The position numbers and the translations under genes were made by a program. Source: Rhizomicrobium sp. (GTDB taxonomy: Bacteria > Pseudomonadota > Alphaproteobacteria > Micropepsales > Micropepsaceae). From it: a DNA stretch of 64,000 bases. The notes under the pieces were generated by a model. The model saw nothing but the letters and a program-made list of their open reading frames with translations, was not told where the DNA came from and searched no databases. The stretch spans positions 3,758,756 through 3,822,755 of the forward strand of contig JBBCGJ010000001.1 in assembly GCA_037200985.1 (NCBI GenBank). The letters are read 5' to 3'. Below are positions 1-9,207 of this stretch, piece after piece (the first letter of the stretch is position 1; every line of letters begins with the position of its first letter).

Positions 1-117
1 CGGACGATCGTTGTTTCATCGGCCGGCGGTCGCAGGCAACGTCGTCCCGTCGGTTCGCCGCGCGAAGTTTCCAGGAGAAACGCGCCAGCGCCTTGTGCCC
101 TGTCGCTGTCGCAATCC

Positions 118-921
118 TTACGGATACAGCCGCTTGTACGTCGCCCAGACGTTCTGCCCGTAATTCGCCTCGTTGGGATTGTTCTGCTGCGCGACCGTCA
201 TGACGATCGCCTGCTCGCCCGGCACCGGCATCTTGGCGAGCTGCGCGTTCACCCGGACGCGCACCGTCGGCGTGATGAACGCTGTGCCGTTCTGGGCCAC
301 GGCGACCGCTTCGATCCTGGCGCCGGCGGTGCCGGGCGGCGCGTTCACCGCCTTGCGCTGCCAGGCGGCGCGGTTCTCGCCCCAGGTGTTCGGCCGCGTG
401 ATGTAGGTCTTGAGGCTGCTCTCCCCCAGGCCCAGCCGTTCGGCCGGCGCCAGGCTCGCGATGGCCTGCGCCGCCGTCTTGCGGTGCGCCGCCACCTCCG
501 CGGCGAGCGCGTCGATCTTCCGCTTGAGCGCGGCGGCGGCGAACATCGTGGCGACGTCGGCGGCGCCGAGCCCCGTCGCGGCGACGGCGCCGGCATGCTG
601 GGCGACGAAGGCTTGCGGCGTCTGCGTCGACTCGGCCACGAGGGCGAGCAGCGTCTTGACCGCGTCGCAGCGCGACGCGGCGGCGGCGAGCTCCGCCGCC
701 GTCAGCGCCGGCACCGCCAGGCCGCGCAGCGCCGCGAAGCGCGTCAGCGCGTCGACGGCATAGGGCATGGTCGCCTGCTCGACCGTCGCCATGCTGGCGG
801 CGAGTCCCGCCACGGTGTTGAGCTTGGATTCGACGGGCGCCGGATGGTCGCCGCCGCGATTGGTCTCCCAGATGCCGATACAGCGCACGATGCGCGCGGT
901 CAGTTCGTCTGCGCTTGGCAT
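118..921 (-). CDS. hypothetical Ala-rich protein, 267 aa
   Basis: I do not recognise this protein. The frame stays open upstream, but the first 90 or so residues there are Arg-rich and look non-coding. I place the start at the ATG ending at 921 (MPSADELTAR), which has a GGGAGC element just upstream on the minus strand. The product is about 267 residues and mostly helical. It has a Trp/Asn-containing N-terminal segment (CIGIWETNRGG), a long Ala-rich middle, and a C-terminal part rich in small and polar residues ending in Gln/Asn-rich sequence. No signal peptide or membrane segment is visible. It is followed by the minus-strand reductase upstream at 1034-2185, but the 112-bp gap leaves operon membership open. 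Confidence 0.6.
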   Translation of the reverse strand: MPSADELTARIVRCIGIWETNRGGDHPAPVESKLNTVAGLAASMATVEQATMPYAVDALTRFAALRGLAVPALTAAELAAAASRCDAVKTLLALVAESTQTPQAFVAQHAGAVAATGLGAADVATMFAAAALKRKIDALAAEVAAHRKTAAQAIASLAPAERLGLGESSLKTYITRPNTWGENRAAWQRKAVNAPPGTAGARIEAVAVAQNGTAFITPTVRVRVNAQLAKMPVPGEQAIVMTVAQQNNPNEANYGQNVWATYKRLYP

Positions 922-1033
922 GTGATGCTCCCGCCCAGGCGCCGGCCGGCGCCGCGACCGCAAGGACGCGCGGCAGAACCCGGACATGTCATCACGAACG
1001 CCCGGTCTTTCAAAGGACGGAATCGTCCGCGCC

Positions 1034-2185
1034 TTATCCTTCCAGCGCGAAACGCAGCCCCGCCTTCTTCGGCAGCCGCTCGAGCAGGGCATCCGCCATC
1101 GCCGCGGCCGGGCTCCAGCAGCCGCCGGGCGTCGTCGTCTTCGGCACGCCCGCCAGCGCCAGCGCCGCTTCGGCGAGGATCTTCGACGTCGAGCCATAGC
1201 CCGGATCGCGGTCGCCCTTGACCGCGGCGCGCAGGCTGCGCCCGTCCGCCGTCTCGGCGACGAACAGGATGTCGTACCAGCCGGTGTCGCGTTCCTGCTT
1301 GCTCGGTCCCTCGCCCGGCTTCGGCAGGCCGCCGGCCCCGAAACTGAAGCCGCCGAGCCCGCCGGCCTGGGGCTTGGGCGGCCCGTCCAGCATCTGCATT
1401 TCGCAATAGCGGAAATCGGCGCCCCAGGGATGGCCGAGCAGGAAGTTGGTGCGATGCACCGCCTTGGTGTTGATGGACGCCATCATGAACGGCCCGACCC
1501 AGGCGCCCACCGCTTCGTCTTCATAGGGTGTGTTGCCGTCCGGCTGTTCCGCGCCGGCAAAGCCCGGCGTCAGCGCGAAGGGATTGCCGAGCGTCTCGGC
1601 GATCTTCGGATCCTTCGCCGCCGCCATCATCGTCGCCTGGCCGCTCGCCAGCGTCCCGCCGGAGAGCCCGCCCGCCATGCCGCGGATGCGCCCGCGCACC
1701 CGCGGCGCATAGGTGCCGAAGGCCGCCTTCGCCGCCTCCTGGACGAAATGGACGCCGAGATCGAACGGAATCGAATCGAAGCCGCAGGAGAACACCAGCC
1801 GCGCCCCGCTCGCCTTCGCCGTCGCCTCATGCGCCGCGATCATCTGCGCGATCCAATGCGACTCGCCGGTCAGGTCGACATAGTCGGTGCCGGTCCTGGC
1901 GCAGGCCGCGACCAGGTTGGAGCCGTAGAGCTGATAGGGCCCCGCCGTCGACACGATCACCTTGGCGCGTCGGCACATCGCCTCCAGCGACGCCGGATCG
2001 TCGGCATCGGCGAGGATCAGCGGCAGGCTGGCCGGCGCATCGATCTCCTTGCGCACCTGTTCGAGCTTGTCCTTCGACCGCCCCGCCATCGCCCAGGCGA
2101 CGCCTGGCTGCTTGAGCAGATGCTCCGCCACCAGCCGGCCGGTATAGCCGGTCGCGCCGAACAGGATGACGTCGAATTCCCGCAT
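1034..2185 (-). CDS. saccharopine dehydrogenase-like / trans-acting enoyl reductase family protein
   Basis: This 383-residue protein starts MREFDVILFGATGYTGRLV, a clear N-terminal Rossmann motif (GATGYTG) for NAD(P)H. It continues with the family's usual STAGPY and CGFDSIPFD signatures around residues 85-90 and 135-142. Proteins of this type are annotated as saccharopine dehydrogenase-like or trans-acting enoyl reductases. They reduce an activated acyl or imine substrate, which cannot be named here. There is no membrane segment, so it is cytosolic. The gene lies 11 bp downstream of the nhaA fusion on the same strand, so the two are probably cotranscribed. The start is the ATG ending at 2185; the frame runs on upstream through the antiporter gene only as a shadow. 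Confidence 0.85.
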   Translation of the reverse strand: MREFDVILFGATGYTGRLVAEHLLKQPGVAWAMAGRSKDKLEQVRKEIDAPASLPLILADADDPASLEAMCRRAKVIVSTAGPYQLYGSNLVAACARTGTDYVDLTGESHWIAQMIAAHEATAKASGARLVFSCGFDSIPFDLGVHFVQEAAKAAFGTYAPRVRGRIRGMAGGLSGGTLASGQATMMAAAKDPKIAETLGNPFALTPGFAGAEQPDGNTPYEDEAVGAWVGPFMMASINTKAVHRTNFLLGHPWGADFRYCEMQMLDGPPKPQAGGLGGFSFGAGGLPKPGEGPSKQERDTGWYDILFVAETADGRSLRAAVKGDRDPGYGSTSKILAEAALALAGVPKTTTPGGCWSPAAAMADALLERLPKKAGLRFALEG

Positions 2186-2196
2186 GACCGTTCCCC

Positions 2197-4056
<1,860 letters not shown>

Positions 4057-4475
4057 GCGGGGAAGTCCGGGGGGTTAACCGGTCGCCACTCTAGAGTCCC
4101 TGGATCATTTTTCGAAACCCTGCGTTTCCTGCCGGTCGCTTCTGATCGGGACGCACAACCCTATCTCTGCGGTGTGGTTCGAGGACGGCATTCCCCTTCA
4201 AGGTCGCCGTCCATTGTTGGGCCGGAGTGCCGCGGTTCCCCCCTCCCCGCGCCTCCGGCCCAATGTTTTGTCCGCGGACGAGATGCGTTGCCGCACGCGC
4301 GGCGCGCAAGCAGGGTTGGCGTGGCGGCTGCTGGCGCGCCGCGCCGCCAAAAAATCCCGACAAAGCCGCAAAGTCGTAGGGGTTTGCTCTTTCCGCAACA
4401 CAGTCCCGCCGCGGTCGCTCTTGAAGATGTTCCCGTCGAACACGATTTGCTTCAGACGGGTTGGAGCACAAAAAC
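4057..4475. other. intergenic region between divergent genes, with one GC-rich inverted repeat
   Basis: No convincing gene is seen in these 419 bases between the antiporter (minus) and the DoxX-like gene (plus). A perfect 11-bp inverted repeat (TTGGGCCGGAG at 4217-4227 and its complement at 4253-4263) encloses a 25-nt loop and is followed by TGTTTTG. It could be a terminator-like or attenuator hairpin on the plus strand. Short open frames here do not resemble known proteins. Confidence 0.5.
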
Positions 4476-4808
4476 GTGAACTGGTCGGTCGAACATTTTG
4501 CACAAGGGCTCGCGGCGATCTTCGCCGTCGCGGCGGCCGTGCATCTGTTCGGGCCGCGCGCGCTGCGCGAGGCCTATGCGCGCTGGCGCTATCCCAGCGG
4601 CTTCCGCGAAGTGACCGGCACGCTGCTCGCCCTTGCGGCGGCGCTGCTGTCGCTGCATGGGACGCGGCTCGTCGGCCTGGGCGTCGCCGCCTTCGTGATG
4701 TTCCTGTCGGCGACCACGCTCCTGCATCACCGGCAATACCGCTACGCCGCGCCGCTCATCGCGCTGCTATTTGCGCTGATCCCGGTTTCGCTTGCCGGCC
4801 CGGTGTGA
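4476..4808 (+). CDS. small DoxX-like membrane protein
   Basis: About 110 residues with three or four hydrophobic helices and short basic loops, resembling the small DoxX-like membrane families of unknown role. The start is most likely the GTG at 4476, because GGAG at 4463-4466 is well placed as its ribosome site. A TTG at 4461 in the same frame would add five residues and would need a different site. Its last 42 bases overlap the 3' end of the LysR gene on the opposite strand. Function is not known, and the family assignment rests on hydropathy pattern and size rather than a diagnostic motif. Confidence 0.65.
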   Translation: MNWSVEHFAQGLAAIFAVAAAVHLFGPRALREAYARWRYPSGFREVTGTLLALAAALLSLHGTRLVGLGVAAFVMFLSATTLLHHRQYRYAAPLIALLFALIPVSLAGPV

Positions 4809-5705
4809 GTGGCCGAGCCGCTCCGCCAGGAAATCCCCCAGCACGTCGACCCGCGCCGGCTTCGGACCGCCCGGCGGCGTCACCCAGTGCAGCGCGCTCG
4901 CCGGCAGCGACCAGTCGGGCAGCACCCGCTCCAGCGATCCGTCGGCCAGCGCCGCGCGCAGGATGAAGTCGGGCAGGACGCCCAGCCCCAGCCCCGCGAT
5001 CAGCGCCGGCAGCATCGCGTCGCCATTGTTGGCGCGTAAGGGTCCGCCGGCGGGGTGCACGACGGCGCTCTCGCCGTTCTTGTGCGTGAAGCGCCAGCTG
5101 TCGGGACCGAGCAGATAGGCATAGCCGAGGCAGGCATGCTCGGCGAGATTCATCGGATGCTTGGGCCGTCCCTTCGCTTTCAGGTAGGACGGCGCGGCGA
5201 CCAGGAAGCGCTCGACGGTGCACAGCCGCCGCGCCACCAGCGAGGAATCGGGCAGCGTCGCGATGCGCAGCACCGCGTCGAAGCCCTCGCCGATCACGTC
5301 GACCATCTGGTCGCTCAGGTGCAGGTCGACCTGCACCTCGGGATAGGCTTTGAGGAAATCCGGGATCATCGGCGCGATGGTCTGCACCCCGAACGACATC
5401 GGCGCCGCCAGCCGCACCAGCCCGCGCGGGTTGACCGATTGGGACAGCGTCTCGCTCTCCGCCGCTTCCGCCTCGCGCAGGATATTGGCCGCCCGCGCCG
5501 ACAGAAGCCGCCCCGCATCGGTCAGCGCCAGCCGCCGCGAGGTGCGGTTGAACAGCCTGGTGCCGAGCTTGGCCTCCAGCCGGCTGACCGCCTTGGACAC
5601 CGTCGCCTTGGAGAGGCTGAGCGCCCTGGCCGCGCCGGCGAAGGAGCGGGCTTCCACCACGGTCGCGAACACCGCGAGGCCTTCGAAATCGGGCAGTTTC
5701 GTCAT
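4767..5705 (-). CDS. LysR-family transcriptional regulator
   Basis: A 312-residue protein with a typical LysR N-terminal winged helix-turn-helix: FATVVEARSFAGAARALSLS then KATVSKAVSRLEAKLG and LFNRTSRRLALT. A periplasmic-binding-protein-like effector domain follows from about residue 90. I place the start at the ATG ending at 5705 (MTKLPDFEGLAVF). Another ATG 18 bases upstream (5723) would add MVSGNA and would lie inside the palindromic operator, so it is less likely. The gene is divergent from pirin, the classic layout for a LysR protein controlling its neighbour. Its C-terminus overlaps the convergent DoxX-like gene by 42 bp. Confidence 0.92.
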   Translation of the reverse strand: MTKLPDFEGLAVFATVVEARSFAGAARALSLSKATVSKAVSRLEAKLGTRLFNRTSRRLALTDAGRLLSARAANILREAEAAESETLSQSVNPRGLVRLAAPMSFGVQTIAPMIPDFLKAYPEVQVDLHLSDQMVDVIGEGFDAVLRIATLPDSSLVARRLCTVERFLVAAPSYLKAKGRPKHPMNLAEHACLGYAYLLGPDSWRFTHKNGESAVVHPAGGPLRANNGDAMLPALIAGLGLGVLPDFILRAALADGSLERVLPDWSLPASALHWVTPPGGPKPARVDVLGDFLAERLGHSHRAGKRNRDQRK

Positions 5706-5715
5706 GGCGTTTCCG

Positions 5716-5757
5716 GAAACCATTGGTTTCGAAAGTTTCTATTTTTAATCCAATGGT
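5716..5757. promoter_or_regulatory. nested palindromes between lysR and pirin (probable LysR operator)
   Basis: A perfect 15-bp palindrome (GAAACCA, T, TGGTTTC) lies at 5716-5730, 11 bp upstream of the lysR start. Overlapping it, ACCATTGG at 5719-5726 recurs as its complement CCAATGGT at 5750-5757, giving two half-sites in an A+T-rich stretch. LysR proteins commonly bind such dyads in the shared divergent promoter, so this is the likely binding region for both genes. The role is inferred. Confidence 0.65.
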
Positions 5758-5813
5758 GCCGCGATATCTATTCGTCCGGAAGCGGAGCGGCGCTGTGCCG
5801 CGAGGAGAACGCG

Positions 5814-6512
5814 ATGATCGACAAACGTCCTTTCGCCGGCCTGGGCGGCGGCAATCACGGCTGGCTCAATGCCAAGCACCATTTCTCGTTCGGCGAATAC
5901 TACGATCCCCGCAACATGGGCTGGGGCAGCATAAAGGTGTGGAACGACGACGAGATCGCGCCCAACACCGGTTTCCCGCCGCACCCGCACGCCAACATGG
6001 AGATCGTGACCTATGTCAGGAAGGGCGCGGTGACGCACAAGGACAGCCTGGGCAATGAGGGCCGCACCGAGGCCGGCGACGTGCAGGTGATGAGCGCCGG
6101 CTCGGGCATCCGGCATGCGGAATACAATCTGGAGCCCGGCACCACGACGCTGTTCCAGATCTGGATCCAGCCGCGCAGCGGCGGTGGACAGCCGGCCTGG
6201 GGCGCCAAGCCCTTCCCGAAGGGCGACCGCGCCGGCCGTTTCGTGACCCTGGCGAGCGGTTTCGAGAACGACAATGACGCGCTCCCGATCCGTGCCGATG
6301 CGCGGGTCTTGGGCGCGACGCTGAAGGCGGGCGACACGGTGGAGTACAAGCTGGGCGCGGCGCGCCATGGCTATCTGGTGCCGGCGCTGGGCGCGGTGGA
6401 GGTCAACGGCGTCAGGCTAGACGCCCGCGACGGCGCAGCGATCAAGGACGTGGACGTGCTGACCGTGAAGGCGCTCGAAGACAGCGAGCTGGTCCTGGTC
6501 GACGCGGCCTAA
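5814..6512 (+). CDS. pirin family protein (cupin)
   Basis: A 232-residue bicupin of the pirin/YhaK type. The N-terminal cupin carries the expected metal-binding pattern: FPPHPHANMEIVTYV supplies His residues and a Glu, and GSGIRHAEYN supplies the later His. Bacterial pirins bind iron or other metals; some act as quercetin dioxygenases or redox-sensitive cofactors. The substrate here is unknown. The start is the ATG at 5814, preceded by GAGGAG at 5802-5807, a strong ribosome site. It is transcribed divergently from the LysR gene and is its probable target. A REP-like GC-rich repeat follows directly after the stop. Confidence 0.92.
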   Translation: MIDKRPFAGLGGGNHGWLNAKHHFSFGEYYDPRNMGWGSIKVWNDDEIAPNTGFPPHPHANMEIVTYVRKGAVTHKDSLGNEGRTEAGDVQVMSAGSGIRHAEYNLEPGTTTLFQIWIQPRSGGGQPAWGAKPFPKGDRAGRFVTLASGFENDNDALPIRADARVLGATLKAGDTVEYKLGAARHGYLVPALGAVEVNGVRLDARDGAAIKDVDVLTVKALEDSELVLVDAA

Positions 6513-6623
6513 TCGCTCAACCCGCTCTCGCGGAGCGTGGGAGAGGGGCCGTGGCGGCAGCGTGCGGATGCCGCAAAGCGGTATCGGATGAGGGCCGCGC
6601 AAAGCTCGATCTTTCCTCCCCCG

Positions 6624-6633
6624 CTGTTGCGGG
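6624..6633. repeat. left 10-bp target site duplication of the ISAs1 element
   Basis: CTGTTGCGGG immediately precedes the left terminal repeat and is repeated exactly at 7821-7830 after the right one. A 10-bp duplication fits the 8-10 bp made by ISAs1-family transposition. Confidence 0.93.
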
Positions 6634-6650
6634 CAGGGGAATCGCATATG
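6634..6650. repeat. IS left inverted repeat
   Basis: CAGGGGAATCGCATATG matches the complement of 7804-7820 at 15 of 17 positions, marking the left end of the insertion sequence. Confidence 0.93.
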
Positions 6651-6720
6651 GGATTTTGGCGGTTGCGGGCTTGGTCTTTGTGGCTTCTGAAGGTGTCTTC
6701 TGATTCTTCAGGAGACGGGA

Positions 6721-7815
6721 ATGGACAGCTTCCACGAGGTATTTGGGGACTTGCCCGATCCGCGCGCGGACAATGCGCGCCACGATCTTGTGGAAGTCCT
6801 TTTCATCGCCCTGGTTGGGACGCTGTGCGGGGCCACGTCGTGCAGCGACATGGAAGAGTTCGGACTGTCGAAGGAACCGCTTCTTCGGCAAATCCTGGTG
6901 CTGGAGCATGGCATTCCGAGCCACGACACCTTCAGCCGGGTGTTCCGGATGCTCGATCCGCAGGCGTTCGAGGCGGCCTTCCGGACGTTCATGGCGGCCT
7001 TTGGGGCGGCGGCGAAGCTGGGCAAGACCAAGGGCGTCGTGGCGGTGGACGGCAAGTCGCTGCGCCGCGCCTACGAGGCGGGCCAAAGCCACATGCCGCG
7101 GCTGATGGTGACGGCATGGGGCGCCCAGACCCGCATGGCCCTGGCCAACATGCTGGCGCCGGACAACGACGAGGCCGGCACGGCGCTGAAGCTGCTCGAA
7201 CTGGTGGCGCTGAAGGGCTGCATCGTCACCGCCGACGCGCTGCACTGCCATCGCAAGATGGCCCGGACGATCGTGAACCGCGGCGGCGACTATGTGCTGG
7301 CGGTCAAGGACAACCAGCCGGGATTGTTGGCCGATGCCAAGGCAGCCCTGGCGGTGCTGCCCAAGGACACCGAACCGGCCAGGAGCCGGGACGGCCATCA
7401 CGGCCGCACCGAAAGCCGCGCCGCCCTGGTCACCTCGGCCCCAGGCATGGCCGACAAGCACGCCTTCCCGGGCTTGAAGGCGGTGGCCAGGATCATCTGC
7501 CGCCGCGGCACGGACAAGCCCGTCGAGCGCTACTTCCTGCTGTCGCGCTCCTGCACCGGTGCCGAACTGCTGCGCATCGTACGGGCCCATTGGGGTATCG
7601 AAAACCAGCTCCACTGGGCCCTCGACGTCGTCCTCGACGAGGATCTGGCGCGCAGCCGAAAAGACAACGCGCCGCAAAACCTCGCCGTCCTCAGACGAAC
7701 CGCACTCAACATCGCAAGAGCACATCCCAATACAAAGACTTCCCTGCGCCGCAAAATCCTCCGCGCAGGATGGGACGACAACTTCCTCTTCGACCTCATC
7801 AGACATATGCGATAG
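6721..7815 (+). CDS. ISAs1-family DDE transposase
   Basis: A full-length 364-residue transposase of the ISAs1 family. It has the N-terminal DUF4096-like domain (DPRADNARHDLVEVLFIAL, HGIPSHDTFSRVFRMLDP) and an RNase H-like DDE domain with VAVDGKSLR (first Asp), IVTADALHCHR (second Asp) and WGIENQLHWALDVVLDEDL (Glu region). No frameshift or stop interrupts it, so it may be active. The start is the ATG at 6721, preceded by TTCAGGAGACGGGA, a good ribosome site. The stop codon lies inside the right inverted repeat, as is common for compact elements. Confidence 0.96.
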   Translation: MDSFHEVFGDLPDPRADNARHDLVEVLFIALVGTLCGATSCSDMEEFGLSKEPLLRQILVLEHGIPSHDTFSRVFRMLDPQAFEAAFRTFMAAFGAAAKLGKTKGVVAVDGKSLRRAYEAGQSHMPRLMVTAWGAQTRMALANMLAPDNDEAGTALKLLELVALKGCIVTADALHCHRKMARTIVNRGGDYVLAVKDNQPGLLADAKAALAVLPKDTEPARSRDGHHGRTESRAALVTSAPGMADKHAFPGLKAVARIICRRGTDKPVERYFLLSRSCTGAELLRIVRAHWGIENQLHWALDVVLDEDLARSRKDNAPQNLAVLRRTALNIARAHPNTKTSLRRKILRAGWDDNFLFDLIRHMR

Positions 7816-7820
7816 CCCTG
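7804..7820. repeat. IS right inverted repeat
   Basis: CATATGCGATAGCCCTG is the right end, complementary to 6634-6650 with two mismatches. It contains the transposase stop codon at 7813-7815. Confidence 0.93.
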
Positions 7821-7830
7821 CTGTTGCGGG
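7821..7830. repeat. right 10-bp target site duplication
   Basis: An exact copy of 6624-6633 (CTGTTGCGGG), directly abutting the right terminal repeat. Confidence 0.93.
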
Positions 7831-7895
7831 GGAGGTGCCGAGCGAAGCGAGGCGGAGGGGGCCAGCCGCGCGACACGGCGCTTGGCGTCCGGCGC

Positions 7896-7998
7896 CTACG
7901 CCCCCGCCAGCCGCGTCATCTCCGTTTCGAATTCCAGCCGCAACTGCGCCGCTTCCGCCTCGGGCAGCCAGTCGCACATCCGCGGAAAGACGGTCTGG
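7896..7998 (-). pseudogene. 3' fragment of the 8100-8384 gene left by tandem duplication
   Basis: This stretch encodes the last 33 codons and stop of a protein nearly identical to the end of the 94-residue gene downstream (VFPRMCDWLPEAEAAQLRL versus VFPQMCDWLPEAEAAQLRL). It has no 5' part: homology stops at 7998. It is therefore a non-functional remnant, not an independent gene. Confidence 0.8.
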
Positions 7999-8015
7999 GA
8001 GCGTCTCACGGTTTT

Positions 8016-8039
8016 CCTCCCCCGCGTTTGCGGGGGAGG
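8016..8039. repeat. REP-like palindrome, intact intergenic copy
   Basis: A perfect 10-bp stem (CCTCCCCCGC, loop GTTT, GCGGGGGAGG), followed by a GC-rich tail TGCCGAGCGAAGCGAGGCGG. Related palindromes occur at 6615-6633 (split by the IS; right arm now at 7826-7835) and inside dnaE2 at 23981-24008. The family is dispersed at least within this window. Confidence 0.85.
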
Positions 8040-8099
8040 TGCCGAGCGAAGCGAGGCGGAGGGGGCCAGCCGCGCGACATGGCGCCTGGCGTCCGGCGC

Positions 8100-8384
8100 C
8101 TACGCCCCCGCCAGCCGCGTCATCTCCGCTTCGAATTCGAGCCGCAACTGCGCCGCTTCGGCCTCGGGCAGCCAGTCGCACATCTGCGGAAAGACGGTCT
8201 GGCGGTATTTCGCCTTCGCCGGCGTCCACGGCATCCGCTTCGCCGCCCGCGCCTCCGCGAGAACCTTGTGCAAATCCCGCCGCACCTCGTCCGGATCGGC
8301 GCGATAGGCCCGCGCCGGCTGGTCTTCCAGCAGGCCGGGCTGCACCTCGGTGCGGAACAGGTCGAGTTGTCTGCCGAAGGTCAC
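8100..8384 (-). CDS. hypothetical protein, 94 aa
   Basis: An unrecognised soluble, helical, charged protein (MTFGRQLDLFRTEVQPGLLE at the start, EFEAEMTRLAGA at the end). It begins with GTG at 8384 and overlaps the stop of the upstream gene (8381-8692) by four bases (GTGA), so the pair is translationally coupled. A 3' fragment of this gene was duplicated downstream at 7896-7998. Both genes are divergent from an XRE regulator and share its operator region. No toxin or enzyme motif could be identified. Confidence 0.7.
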   Translation of the reverse strand: MTFGRQLDLFRTEVQPGLLEDQPARAYRADPDEVRRDLHKVLAEARAAKRMPWTPAKAKYRQTVFPQMCDWLPEAEAAQLRLEFEAEMTRLAGA

Positions 8385-8692
8385 GACGACGCATCCGATC
8401 CAAGCACGCCGTCACGCGTTCGCTCCATCCGCCGCACCGCTGCCATCACGCGCACCAGCGTGGCTTCCTCCGCGGTCTCCCCGCGCCGGCCCGCGCGCTG
8501 GGCGAGTATGCGCAGTTCCTCCGTCGCGCCGACGCCGAAATGCGCGATGCAGTCGCGCGCCAGGACGTCGATCTCGGCCTGCGGAATGAAATAGGGCTTC
8601 AGCCGCTCCCAGATCAGCATCCCGGCGGCCACGAATGGCGGCGATGCGAACACCGCGGCGAATCCAAATATGGCAGCACGAATAAGGTCCAT
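8381..8692 (-). CDS. hypothetical membrane-anchored protein, 103 aa
   Basis: An N-terminal hydrophobic segment (about residues 5-25, AAIFGFAAVFASPPFVAAGM) predicts a signal anchor. A charged helical domain follows, with LARDCIAHFGVGATEELRIL and repeated Arg/Glu helices. I do not recognise a family. It is the first gene of a two-gene operon and overlaps the next gene by four bases. The start is the ATG ending at 8692, 36 bp from the perfect operator at 8729-8751. That operator could control this operon and the divergent regulator together. Confidence 0.65.
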   Translation of the reverse strand: MDLIRAAIFGFAAVFASPPFVAAGMLIWERLKPYFIPQAEIDVLARDCIAHFGVGATEELRILAQRAGRRGETAEEATLVRVMAAVRRMERTRDGVLGSDASS

Positions 8693-8728
8693 CGGCAGTT
8701 GTCCGGCGGGACGCTATATTCGCGCAGG

Positions 8729-8751
8729 AAATGTATTGAGTCAATACATTT
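8729..8751. promoter_or_regulatory. perfect 11+1+11 palindromic operator
   Basis: AAATGTATTGA (8729-8739) is followed by a single G and then its exact complement TCAATACATTT. The palindrome is A+T-rich within GC-rich DNA and lies between the divergent genes at 8692 and 8824. It is a strong candidate binding site for the XRE protein encoded just downstream, giving autoregulation and control of the divergent operon. Function is inferred from symmetry and position. Confidence 0.8.
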
Positions 8752-8823
8752 TAGGCTTTTTATATCGAACAGCAGGTTATGCAGGTCTGCGACCTCTCCG
8801 ACCTTGGCGTTGGAAGGTGCGCT

Positions 8824-9156
8824 GTGCGACTCGAAAAGACCTTTGCCGCCAATCTCCGGCAATACCGAAAGGCCAAGTCTCTCAGGCAGTGGCAATTGGC
8901 CGAGCTTGTCGGCTTGGGGGAAAAGGCGATCAGCGACTACGAAGTCGGCCGCACGATTCCTTCTTTCGAGACCATCGACAAGCTTGCCGACGCGCTGGAG
9001 ATACCTGCAGCCGCGTTGTTCGGTGCCGGCGTTACGATCGTCCCCACGGGGTCGCGCGGCAAGCTCCTGCACCGGATCAACGCGACGTTGTCGCGACTCA
9101 ACGAGGCGCAGCTCGCCCGCGCCGCGAAGATGCTGGAAGCCTTCGCGGGGTCGTGA
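8824..9156 (+). CDS. XRE-family helix-turn-helix regulator
   Basis: About 110 residues. A Cro/C1-type HTH fills the N-terminal two thirds (FAANLRQYRKAKSL, QLAELVGLGEKAISDYEVGR, PSFETIDKLADALEIPAAAL). A short helical tail follows that may dimerise. I favour the GTG at 8824, since GGAAGG lies about eight bases before it and family members begin close to the HTH. An ATG at 8779 in frame would add 15 residues. It is a probable repressor acting at 8729-8751. An XRE gene beside a small operon also occurs in toxin-antitoxin and phage-derived modules, but no toxin motif was seen in the partners. Confidence 0.88.
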   Translation: MRLEKTFAANLRQYRKAKSLRQWQLAELVGLGEKAISDYEVGRTIPSFETIDKLADALEIPAAALFGAGVTIVPTGSRGKLLHRINATLSRLNEAQLARAAKMLEAFAGS

Positions 9157-9207
9157 AGCTGTCCGTACCGACGTCGTTCAACGATAACAGAGTCATAGAA
9201 AACCCTT

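Larger units (their letters stand above)
6634..7820 (+). mobile_element. complete ISAs1-family insertion sequence, 1187 bp
   Basis: The element is bounded by imperfect 17-bp inverted repeats (15 of 17 matching) and exact 10-bp direct target repeats. It carries one intact transposase gene on the plus strand and looks recently inserted. The target is the right half of a REP-like palindrome: removing the element and one target copy restores CCTCCCCCGC-TGTT-GCGGGGGAGG. That restored sequence is nearly the same as the intact palindrome at 8016-8039. Confidence 0.95.
7831..8202. repeat. tandem direct duplication, 204-bp period, including a REP-like palindrome
   Basis: The sequence at 7831-7998 recurs with scattered substitutions at 8035-8202, an offset of 204 bases. 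If the insertion sequence is removed, the first copy extends left to 6612 and matches 8013 onward, giving about 190 bp per copy. Each copy holds the palindrome plus its GC-rich tail and the 3' end of the minus-strand gene at 8100-8384. The first copy ends abruptly at 7998, within that gene's coding sequence. This is a partial tandem duplication into which the IS later inserted. Confidence 0.88.

Noticed and set aside
1..117. Left edge of the window searched for a truncated gene
   Set aside because: No frame with recognisable sequence enters from the edge; it reads as non-coding or too short to judge.
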